Origin: JBLIDK01 sp047632595
GTDB lineage: Bacteria; Bacteroidota; Bacteroidia; Sphingobacteriales; Sphingobacteriaceae
NCBI GenBank assembly: GCA_047632595.1
Contig: JBLIDK010000036.1
Coordinates: 1-22,028 of the forward strand
Direction of reading: 5' to 3'
DNA length: 22,028 nucleotides
The translations under genes and the position numbers were made by a program. The notes beneath the pieces are model-generated. The model searched no databases, had not been told where the DNA came from, and saw only the letters and a program-made list of their open reading frames with translations. Below are positions 15,209-22,028 of this stretch, piece by piece; positions within the stretch are counted from its first letter, which is position 1; every line of letters starts with the position of its first letter.

Positions 15209-15999
15209 ACGGCTACAGGGGCTTTTATGTGCGGATGCGGACTATAATCTACCAATTCAAAATCCTCAAACTTAAAATCCAATAACGATTTCACCTCAGG
15301 GTTAATTTTCATCGTAGGCAATGCTCTGGTGTCTCTACTTAATTGCTCCTTTACTTGGTCAAAATGATTGGTGTAAATATGGGCGTCACCAAAAGTGTGC
15401 ACAAAATCTCCAAGTTTTAAATTACATACTTGCGCAACCATCATAGTTAACAATGCATATGAAGCAATATTAAAAGGCACTCCTAAAAACAAGTCTGCAC
15501 TTCGTTGATATAATTGACAACTTAACTTACCATCTGCAACATAAAATTGAAAAAGCGTGTGACAAGGCATTAATGCCATTTTGCTTAGGTCTGAAACATT
15601 CCAAGCGCTTACAATAATTCTTCTACTATCTGGATTGTTCTTTATTTGATCAATAATCGTTTCAATTTGGTCAATATGCGTTCCATCTGCAATTGGCCAT
15701 GAACGCCATTGGTGACCATAAACCGGACCAAGGTCACCATTTTCATCAGCCCATTCATCCCAAATACGAACACCATTCTCTTTTAAATAAGCCGTGTTAG
15801 TATCTCCCTTTAAAAACCAAAGTAGTTCATAGATGATCGATTTTAGGTGTAATTTTTTAGTGGTAACCGCTGGAAACCCTTGTGATAAGTCGAAACGTAA
15901 CTGATGCCCAAAAATACTTTTTGTGCCTGTTCCTGTACGATCTTCTTTGTTCGCACCGTGTTCCTTTACATGTTTTAATAAATCGAGGTATTGTTTCAT
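15205..15999 (-). CDS. thyA: Thymidylate synthase (ThyA type)
   Basis: ThyA methylates dUMP to dTMP using methylene-tetrahydrofolate. The 264 residues equal the E. coli enzyme in length, and the catalytic cysteine falls at the same number, C146, in the MALMPCHTLFQF motif. Also visible are the phosphate-binding R21 in EDRTGTGT, the GPVYGHQWRSW loop, the paired arginines in DSRRIIVSAWN, QLYQRSADLFLGVPFNIASYA for the nucleotide, and HTFGDAHIYTNH. It is a complete enzyme and shares an operon with folA through a 4-nt overlap. Its start lies about 60 bp from the divergent ispE start. Confidence 0.97.
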   Translation of the reverse strand: MKQYLDLLKHVKEHGANKEDRTGTGTKSIFGHQLRFDLSQGFPAVTTKKLHLKSIIYELLWFLKGDTNTAYLKENGVRIWDEWADENGDLGPVYGHQWRSWPIADGTHIDQIETIIDQIKNNPDSRRIIVSAWNVSDLSKMALMPCHTLFQFYVADGKLSCQLYQRSADLFLGVPFNIASYALLTMMVAQVCNLKLGDFVHTFGDAHIYTNHFDQVKEQLSRDTRALPTMKINPEVKSLLDFKFEDFELVDYSPHPHIKAPVAV

Positions 16000-16014
16000 A
16001 CTTTATTTTCAATT

Positions 16015-16041
16015 GGCTAAGTAAATAAATGTAAATTAGCC
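16015..16041. promoter_or_regulatory. Divergent thyA/ispE promoter region with GGCTAA/TTAGCC dyad
   Basis: Within the short gap between thyA and ispE, TAAATTAGC (16032-16040, plus strand) precedes ispE and TTACTTAGC (16016-16024 read on the minus strand) precedes thyA. Both end in the same GGCTAA/TTAGCC arms, so the region is a perfect 6-bp inverted repeat with a 15-nt spacer. The two promoters face away from each other and probably share control or compete. Confidence 0.35.
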
Positions 16042-16062
16042 ATCCAATTCATGTTGATAAAT

Positions 16063-16860
16063 ATGATTGCATTTCCAAACTGCAAAATAAACTTAGGTCT
16101 TAATATTGTTTCCAAACGAAGTGATGGATATCACAATTTGGAGTCAGTATTTTATCCCGTTTCCAATGTCTACGACTGTTTGGAAATTGTTCCTAGCCCA
16201 AAATTTGAATTTCATTCATATGGTAATGAAATCCCTGATTTAGAACAAGGTAACAGCTGTATTAAAGCCTTTAAACTGATTCAACATGAAAAGGATATCC
16301 CAAATGTACAAATACACTTGCATAAAAACATTCCAACTGGTGCAGGATTAGGTGGTGGTTCTTCTGATGCAGTAGCAACTCTTGTACTTTTAAATGAAAT
16401 TTTTGGCCTTAACTACAAGAAAAACAAACTGTTACATCTTGCAGATAAAATTGGGAGCGATTGCCCTTTTTTTGTTGGGAATAATCCAGTTTTTGCTAGA
16501 GGTAAAGGAGAGTTATTGAAACCTGTCGTTATTTCCTTAGATGACTATTATATCAAACTTATAAATCCTAAAATTCATATTTCTACTAAAAATGCTTTTA
16601 AATCGATAATTCCAAAGCCAACTAACTACCCAATTGAATCGTGTTTGAAATTACCAATTGAGGAATGGAAAGAGCATTTAGTAAATGACTTCGAAGAGTC
16701 TGTTTTTGAGGATTATCCCCAATTGAAAGAAATAAAAAACAAATTGTATACGCTAGGAGCCTCCTATGCCTCAATGTCTGGCAGCGGAAGTACTATTTAC
16801 GGAATTTTTGAAAAAGATATAGATTTGAAGCCCCATTTTGAGGGTATGCTTATTTATTAA
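16063..16860 (+). CDS. ispE: 4-diphosphocytidyl-2-C-methyl-D-erythritol kinase
   Basis: IspE phosphorylates 4-diphosphocytidyl-2-C-methylerythritol in the non-mevalonate isoprenoid pathway and belongs to the GHMP kinase superfamily. The start is set at 16063, giving MIAFPNCKINLGL, the conserved N-terminus with the catalytic lysine K8; an ATG at 16051 would add four residues. The ATP loop PTGAGLGGGSSDA is at 91-103, the catalytic aspartate D133 in GSDCPFF, and the third GHMP motif MSGSGSTIYG near the end. At 265 residues it is normal length. Its 3' end overlaps the convergent membrane-protein gene by 11 nt. Presence of ispE implies that this organism makes isoprenoids by the methylerythritol pathway. 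Confidence 0.95.
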   Translation: MIAFPNCKINLGLNIVSKRSDGYHNLESVFYPVSNVYDCLEIVPSPKFEFHSYGNEIPDLEQGNSCIKAFKLIQHEKDIPNVQIHLHKNIPTGAGLGGGSSDAVATLVLLNEIFGLNYKKNKLLHLADKIGSDCPFFVGNNPVFARGKGELLKPVVISLDDYYIKLINPKIHISTKNAFKSIIPKPTNYPIESCLKLPIEEWKEHLVNDFEESVFEDYPQLKEIKNKLYTLGASYASMSGSGSTIYGIFEKDIDLKPHFEGMLIY

Positions 16861-18265
16861 AACTCACCGTTTTATAAGCTTCAGGTTTAAAATCAAAATA
16901 ACGCTTATTAAACATTGTAACATTCCAATTTGGCCAAAAGTGCGAACCTAAAACCAACGTAGTATTATTTAAATCAAAATCATAAGCATTTTCTTTTTGG
17001 TTTACATAAACTGTTGTAAGCTCAATAGAATCGTTATAACTCGATAATAACATTGTTTCAAAGGCAACTGCCCAAGAAGCCCCAACCATATTTTCATCCC
17101 ACTCTCCCTTATCTACCAATAGTTTGTGACTATTTACTTCTATTGATTTAGTTACCATTTTATCAGTTAAGTAATTAACTCTAGCGGTAATGGACTTAGA
17201 TTTATAGAGTATCCTAGCTGTTGAAAAAAGTAAAAGAAAAATAATCAGGGGAAATTTTACGAATTGAAAGTTCTTTGAACTTAAAACAACATCTTTCATA
17301 AATGGAAAACCTAAAAGAACTGTTAAAGGCAAGTAGTTTCGTTCCATCATCATATCAGAATCTCCTTGCGCATAAGCAATATTGGTGATAACCATGAAGC
17401 CAACAAAAGTGGCCGTTACAAACGATAATTTTAACCATTCACTTTTATTTATATAGTTTATAGCTATAATAAAATATAGGAAAAGCGGTATCCAATAATA
17501 ACCATAAAAAAACTTATATAAATAGGCTGCCGGATAATTACTAAACAATTCTAGTATCAACTTAGGCTGAGTTAACTGCGAAAAGAACCCACCTTCGTAA
17601 CCTGAAGAATCAGTCAGAACAAACTTTAGTGAATAAATAACAACAACAGACAAGATCAGTAACCAGTTCTCACTCCAAGTGTACTTTTTATCACTAATTA
17701 TCTTAAATACTGGAGCAAAAAGTAATGGAAAAACTGACGCTGGATGATTAAAGAATGCAAAAAGTATTATTACTAAAGCTATGCCAAATCTAAAAACTGG
17801 CTTCAGCTGATTAATTTTTTTATTTTTTCCGAATATTAAAGCAAAATATAAACAACACCATACTAATGCCTGGTGGCTTTCAGTAACTGGATGATAAAAA
17901 GTAAGTCCACTTAATAAAAACATGGAAAGTACAATTGTCACTCCTGATTCCAACGACTTGAACACGTTAACACATAAGTAAAAAATAATCCAATACAATG
18001 CAATAAAACTTAAAGAATAAGAATAGCCTATCCAAGTAATTGGTGCACCAAGTTTAGCCAATAAAATAGGTATTAATTGAGTTGGAAATGCCCCTATTCT
18101 CCCAATTCCGAAAAAGAACCCTTCATTATTAATTATATTGCATAAATAGTAAGAAGTATCTATTACTGTTGTTCTTTCTACCATGAAATATATGGCTAAT
18201 AAGGCAGAAAACGCAAAGAAAAAATGCCCTAAAATAGTATACAATTTGGTTGAGTTAAAAGTCAT
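16850..18265 (-). CDS. Polytopic membrane protein, possibly GT-C-type glycosyltransferase
   Basis: I do not recognise a specific family. The 471-residue protein has about ten to eleven hydrophobic helices up to roughly residue 355, followed by a soluble C-terminal tail of about 115 residues (368-471) with a conserved-looking SHFWPNW. The first loop after helix 1 has ERTTVIDTSYYLC with an aspartate at D36, the position where lipid-linked-sugar GT-C enzymes keep a catalytic acid, and a later loop holds charged residues (GDSDMMMERNY). This suggests a GT39/GT-C-like transferase or a related mannosyltransferase-like protein acting on the periplasmic side, but the likeness is weak and a transporter or ligase is possible. 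It is the last gene of the minus-strand operon; its ATG overlaps the LapA-like stop (ATGA). Confidence 0.72.
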   Translation of the reverse strand: MTFNSTKLYTILGHFFFAFSALLAIYFMVERTTVIDTSYYLCNIINNEGFFFGIGRIGAFPTQLIPILLAKLGAPITWIGYSYSLSFIALYWIIFYLCVNVFKSLESGVTIVLSMFLLSGLTFYHPVTESHQALVWCCLYFALIFGKNKKINQLKPVFRFGIALVIILFAFFNHPASVFPLLFAPVFKIISDKKYTWSENWLLILSVVVIYSLKFVLTDSSGYEGGFFSQLTQPKLILELFSNYPAAYLYKFFYGYYWIPLFLYFIIAINYINKSEWLKLSFVTATFVGFMVITNIAYAQGDSDMMMERNYLPLTVLLGFPFMKDVVLSSKNFQFVKFPLIIFLLLFSTARILYKSKSITARVNYLTDKMVTKSIEVNSHKLLVDKGEWDENMVGASWAVAFETMLLSSYNDSIELTTVYVNQKENAYDFDLNNTTLVLGSHFWPNWNVTMFNKRYFDFKPEAYKTVSFNK

Positions 18266-18510
18266 TCTGATTGTTTCTCTGCTGAAGTATAATTCGAAGA
18301 TTTTTCCTCTTTTTTTACTTTTTTTGACGGTTTAATAGAAACTAGCATTCCAGCTATAAATCCAATTAACACAAGAACAGGTATGAGAATTATTTTTGGA
18401 ATAACTATTTCAGTCACAAACATCTTAAAAACAACAGAACCAGTATTTTGCATTACTAGAATGGTTAAGACTATTGCTAAAATTATTAGAAATATATTTT
18501 TAATACTCAT
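18262..18510 (-). CDS. LapA-like (DUF1049) small membrane protein
   Basis: This 82-residue protein has two hydrophobic helices (about 4-24 and 37-59) with QNTGSVVFKMFV between them, and a short charged cytoplasmic tail rich in K, E and S. That order matches LapA/DUF1049 proteins; in enterobacteria LapA works with LapB in lipopolysaccharide assembly control. No lapB-like gene is present here, so only the family resemblance can be stated. It begins 9 nt after the stop of the outer-membrane protein gene and overlaps the next gene by 4 nt, which places it firmly inside the operon. Confidence 0.72.
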   Translation of the reverse strand: MSIKNIFLIILAIVLTILVMQNTGSVVFKMFVTEIVIPKIILIPVLVLIGFIAGMLVSIKPSKKVKKEEKSSNYTSAEKQSE

Positions 18511-18519
18511 TACACAATT

Positions 18520-21372
18520 TTATAGGTTCACATTAAAGGTAGCTTGAATAATTGCACTATTACTAAGGTTTGGAACAAACATAAGTTGGATTCCTGTATT
18601 TAATTCTGGAAACGCAAAATTGAACAAGTGATAATCCATATTCAATTCAACACCTACAGCATACTTATCTACATTAATTGTTCTAATTGCTGAGGTTCTT
18701 CTAGTTGGTTGTCCACTTATTAAATAATCTCCTAGAAATGCTAAATTAAATCTTTTAACATATAAAAAACTACCTAATGCAGCATCTGGATAGCCAATTG
18801 GAAACCTATAGTCAACCAATAGACTACTTATTTCTGTACCTGTTGCACCGCCTAAATTTCTTGGTAAGGGAATATCAGTGGTGAAAATAAAATCACTTGT
18901 ACGCTTAGAAAAGTTATAGGCCAGTTGAAAGGAGTGGTGTTTACCTAATCCCGGTAGAAATACCTTAGATATAATTGAATTTACATTTCCATTTAAAATA
19001 TCAGAAAATTCAAAACTTCTTCCAGTAAAAGCTAGTCGCAGCCCTAATTGTGGTGCCAAATCTCTTAAACTTGGACGTTGAATCACCGAAAAACTCGCAA
19101 AATAAATTAGAGGGAATTTTATTTCGTCTATAAAGTTGGGAGCTTCTTGAAAGGTCTTAAATCGTTTAATATATTGAGTCCCACCACCAACTACCAATGA
19201 TGTTATAGATGCCCCATCTGTTAAGTTAAACGGTATTGAAACGTTGAAGTCGTAAACATTTTCTTTCCATCTAGTAAAAATCGTATCCTGATTAGAGGAT
19301 TGTCCTACATAAAATTCACTTACCGCTCCTCTATTGGTAAACTTAAAATCAAAAGTTGGAAACCATCCAAAGTAGGCAAAACCAATAGTATTAACACCAA
19401 ATGTATCCAAGCCATTGTATTGAAGGGCGCCATAAAAACTAAAAGTGTTTAATTTATTATCCGATTGAAAGCCAATACCCAAAGGCTGTGGTGCTATATT
19501 TTGATTCCCAGTAAAAATAACTGGTCCATAACTATGAAGTGATAACGCATTTGCAGCTTTGCTGTACTTCTTAATTGGAAAAACAGTGTCTTGAATTGAA
19601 TCAATAGCTAATTCATCTCCAGATTCCTGCTCCACAATTTTATCATATAGCTTTGCATCAAATATCCTTTTGTCATCCACTTCAAAGCCATTATCAATTT
19701 CTGAGTAAACCAACTGTCTACCATTTGCGGTCAAGTTTGAATAATACATTCTATTTTCACTCAAAAACGGATTATACGCTCCATACTTACTTGAGGTATG
19801 TTGATTAATGGCCAAACTGTTTAAATCAACTGAATATATATTGTCTATTCCATTATAAGGGCTAGTGTAATAAATCTTTTCATCAACTACTTGCGGCCTT
19901 CGAATATCCTGATAACTCAAAGGAATTACAAAGCCAATAAACCCTTTGTTTATATTAAAAATAGCCATTCCTTTTCCATCGTATTTAGAAACCATTGCAA
20001 CAATCAGTGAATCGTTTATAAATTGTGGTTCTTGAATAAAAAAGTTAGATGAATTCGATACAATAACAACGTTATCAGGCTCCTCAACCTCAATAATATG
20101 TAAATTATATTCATTATTCTCAGATATATGAACGGCAACTACATTTGAGGCAGTATTATTTAGTGCTGGACTATAATACCTACCTCTAGAAGTCAGTTTC
20201 TTGGTTTTATCGTTTTGAAAGTCGTAAATCTTAATGTTGGAATAGGTAACAACTCCCCATCTTGGATGGAAATTAAACTCGTGCCATACGGCTTTGTTAT
20301 TAGCCACATGCAAGTGTCTCGATGCTTGAAAACCTAATTTTTTTAGTGTTGTTTCTTCTTGTGCAATTATAGAAACTAACTGAGGTGCATCTGCCATTCC
20401 GGATTTTATAGCAACAATGCTTTTTCCATTTTCAAAAGCATATTCATAATCGGTAAAAATGCTTGGCTGTTCATTTAAAACTGCTTTATGGTTAGTTAAA
20501 TCAATTTGATCATCAATTTCATTCCATTTCTTCCTTAAATCTGCCATTGTAAGCAGGTACATTCCCTTTGTTTTATATCCTGTTTGACTTTTTAAGGCTC
20601 GAGTAAATGAATAAAAAACACGTCTACCACTTGTAGTTTCAGTAATTGCTTTATCCCAAACTGTGGCACCAAATTTAGATCGCGCATAGCCTACCATGTG
20701 GTAACCCAGCACATAGCGATCTGGAACATTGTTTTTGTAACTCCCAAAACTGGATTTTTGATAGGAAAAAGAGCCAATATCTAAGGTATTTGCTCGCATT
20801 TCTGCATACCATAAAGGTTGTCTACCTCTTCCTGCTCTTGAATGAACGGTTTCCATTAAGGTGGCATCTCCTTCAAAAAACCATGGTGGAAAATAAATAT
20901 TCATTACTGCAGACTGTGCATTTTGACCAAAGAGAACACTCATCATTTTGGTAATACCTGTATTCATTTGATTAAACTGAACAACATGACGGTATTCGTG
21001 AATGCTTAAGTTTTGAATCCAATCATTGGCGTCGTTATCAGGAGGAGGTGTTGTAAAAAACTCAGATCTTCTTGGAGCTAGAGCTACAAATCCATTGCTT
21101 ATAGCATTTTTATTTTGAAGTATGATACTTATTGGCTTTGGTTGCTTCCCATTTTTAGGAACATCCACTTTCTTAATTGCTTCTAATGTATTTGCAACAC
21201 GCTGAGCTTCCAATTCAAAGTTTACTGGAAAAATTATTTGAAAACTTTCAGTCTTAATCTGATTCCATTTAACATTAGGTGGATTCTGATCAAAATTAAG
21301 TATTTGAGCCTCGCCAGTTAAAGCAAAAAATAATAATAAAAAAGTGGCGAAAACATTTTGAAAGTAATTCAT
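18520..21372 (-). CDS. Outer-membrane protein: HExxH metallopeptidase-like head, propeller-like middle, C-terminal beta-barrel
   Basis: The 950-residue protein starts with a Sec signal peptide (FLLLFFALTGEA, cut near residue 22). Residues about 35-290 look like a gluzincin-type metallopeptidase: HEYRH at 125-129 is an HExxH zinc motif, and WFFEG at 164-168 supplies a candidate third ligand (E167), followed by a conserved-looking DRYVLGYHMVGYA helix. Residues about 300-560 are beta-rich repeated units (IYDFQNDKTKKLTSRGRYYSPAL, then NIYSVDLN) like TolB/PD40 propeller blades. From about 605 to the end the pattern is of alternating amphipathic strands of an outer-membrane barrel, resembling the Omp85/surface-antigen type, ending in ...ATFNVNL. 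It should sit in the outer membrane with the head in the periplasm or outside. It overlaps the upstream hydrolase stop by 1 nt (TAATG). Activity and substrate are not known. Confidence 0.82.
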   Translation of the reverse strand: MNYFQNVFATFLLLFFALTGEAQILNFDQNPPNVKWNQIKTESFQIIFPVNFELEAQRVANTLEAIKKVDVPKNGKQPKPISIILQNKNAISNGFVALAPRRSEFFTTPPPDNDANDWIQNLSIHEYRHVVQFNQMNTGITKMMSVLFGQNAQSAVMNIYFPPWFFEGDATLMETVHSRAGRGRQPLWYAEMRANTLDIGSFSYQKSSFGSYKNNVPDRYVLGYHMVGYARSKFGATVWDKAITETTSGRRVFYSFTRALKSQTGYKTKGMYLLTMADLRKKWNEIDDQIDLTNHKAVLNEQPSIFTDYEYAFENGKSIVAIKSGMADAPQLVSIIAQEETTLKKLGFQASRHLHVANNKAVWHEFNFHPRWGVVTYSNIKIYDFQNDKTKKLTSRGRYYSPALNNTASNVVAVHISENNEYNLHIIEVEEPDNVVIVSNSSNFFIQEPQFINDSLIVAMVSKYDGKGMAIFNINKGFIGFVIPLSYQDIRRPQVVDEKIYYTSPYNGIDNIYSVDLNSLAINQHTSSKYGAYNPFLSENRMYYSNLTANGRQLVYSEIDNGFEVDDKRIFDAKLYDKIVEQESGDELAIDSIQDTVFPIKKYSKAANALSLHSYGPVIFTGNQNIAPQPLGIGFQSDNKLNTFSFYGALQYNGLDTFGVNTIGFAYFGWFPTFDFKFTNRGAVSEFYVGQSSNQDTIFTRWKENVYDFNVSIPFNLTDGASITSLVVGGGTQYIKRFKTFQEAPNFIDEIKFPLIYFASFSVIQRPSLRDLAPQLGLRLAFTGRSFEFSDILNGNVNSIISKVFLPGLGKHHSFQLAYNFSKRTSDFIFTTDIPLPRNLGGATGTEISSLLVDYRFPIGYPDAALGSFLYVKRFNLAFLGDYLISGQPTRRTSAIRTINVDKYAVGVELNMDYHLFNFAFPELNTGIQLMFVPNLSNSAIIQATFNVNL

Positions 21373-22028
21373 TAATCTATTACTTTTTGATGAATTTGAT
21401 TTAATACATTTTTGTCTAGTTCATGTCCTCCATTATATTGTATTATCTCAATATCTTCTTTTAATTTATGAAGAAAATCTAAATGAGTTATTAAATTACT
21501 AGGTGAGATGAATTCATCTTTTTTTCCAAAAACCATCAATATTTTCTGCTTTTCTATTTTAAGCAAATCGTCAGTATTAAAAACGTCCATAGGAAATGTT
21601 GAGCCCCACAGTATAACAGATTTTAAACTATTTTTAGTTCTTATAAACCAACGTAAGGCGGCTGTTGCACCTTGAGAAAACCCCAATACATGTAAATTAT
21701 AAGGAGTTTTTATTGGTGCAATTAATGTTTTGTGAAGATCCTCAAAGAAATTTATTTGGTCTTCAATTTCGTTTATTCTGTCTTCCTTGGTCATCCAAGT
21801 TGCACCCACTCTCCCATTAAAACCAATTAAATAATGTTTACTCAGACCTTCTGGAGCAATTATTAAATTTTCCTCTAAATTCCAGTCTTCAAATTTTCTA
21901 ATGAAATAACGAGAAAGCATGCCATAGCCATGCATTACAACCCATACATTCTTGGGGTTTACTTCATTTCCCAACATCGCGTATCGAGCGTTTTTAACTA
22001 TTTGAATACTGGACTCTTTTATTTCCAT
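21372..22028 (-). CDS. Alpha/beta hydrolase (carboxylesterase/phospholipase-like)
   Basis: The 218-residue protein has an alpha/beta-hydrolase core. The oxyanion region is VWVVMHGYG (28-36), the nucleophile elbow GFSQG gives S118, the acid is likely D171 in MVFGKKDEF, and the base is H202 in NGGHEL, so a complete Ser-Asp-His triad can be drawn. No signal peptide is seen, so it is probably cytoplasmic. The group includes small carboxylesterases and lysophospholipase-like enzymes; the substrate is unknown. The ATG lies exactly at the window's right edge, so an earlier in-frame start outside cannot be excluded, although the protein looks complete. Its stop overlaps the start of the outer-membrane protein gene (TAATG), so it is co-translated with it. 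Confidence 0.85.
   Translation of the reverse strand: MEIKESSIQIVKNARYAMLGNEVNPKNVWVVMHGYGMLSRYFIRKFEDWNLEENLIIAPEGLSKHYLIGFNGRVGATWMTKEDRINEIEDQINFFEDLHKTLIAPIKTPYNLHVLGFSQGATAALRWFIRTKNSLKSVILWGSTFPMDVFNTDDLLKIEKQKILMVFGKKDEFISPSNLITHLDFLHKLKEDIEIIQYNGGHELDKNVLNQIHQKVID

Noticed and set aside
1..22028. Mobile elements, CRISPR arrays, tRNA or rRNA genes
   Set aside because: I saw no transposase, integrase, regularly spaced repeat array, cloverleaf or rRNA-like segment on either strand.

Overview
The window looks like a piece of chromosome from a low-GC member of the Bacteroidota, most likely a flavobacterium-like lineage; I cannot name the genus. The reasons are: A-rich leaders without Shine-Dalgarno sequences before almost every start; a recurring TAnnTTnGC element just upstream of starts, matching the Bacteroidota -7 promoter box; and the gene content (DUF4197 lipoprotein, MoxR-DUF58 pair, a RecQ that ends after its zinc module, a large outer-membrane barrel fusion). 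No insertion sequence, phage gene, CRISPR array, tRNA or rRNA was seen. Most of the window is ordinary housekeeping DNA.

Left part (1-5473): the 3' portion of a family 2 glycosyltransferase that enters from outside the window; a non-coding stretch with a strong minus-strand terminator and a possible small RNA; a 2-oxoacid dehydrogenase E2 gene and cinA, both on the minus strand; then a DUF4197 lipoprotein and a methyltransferase on the plus strand.

Middle (5474-13313): thrC followed by an EamA-type exporter (minus strand, probably one operon). Divergent from it is a plus-strand run moxR - DUF58 - DCC-family protein that ends at a clear terminator. Between that terminator and recQ lies the most unusual non-coding segment: a near-perfect sigma-54 promoter followed about 70 nt later by an intrinsic terminator, which together predict a short sigma-54-driven RNA. 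recQ itself starts with GTG directly behind its own -7 box. A family 4 glycosyltransferase follows.

Right part (13314-22028): the scoA-scoB CoA-transferase pair; thyA-folA on the minus strand (thymidylate synthesis and folate recycling, coupled by an ATGA overlap), divergent from ispE; and then a tight four-gene minus-strand operon running in from the right edge: an alpha/beta hydrolase, a 950-residue outer-membrane protein with an HExxH metallopeptidase-like head, a propeller-like middle and a C-terminal barrel, a LapA-like small membrane protein, and a polytopic membrane protein resembling GT-C glycosyltransferases. The overlaps (TAATG, a 9-nt gap, ATGA) argue that these four are made together, probably for an envelope function that I cannot identify.

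Three convergent gene pairs have no spacer or overlap at their 3' ends, so the window is compact and probably produces antisense read-through. The best candidates for something undescribed are the sigma-54 small RNA upstream of recQ and the peptidase-propeller-barrel operon.
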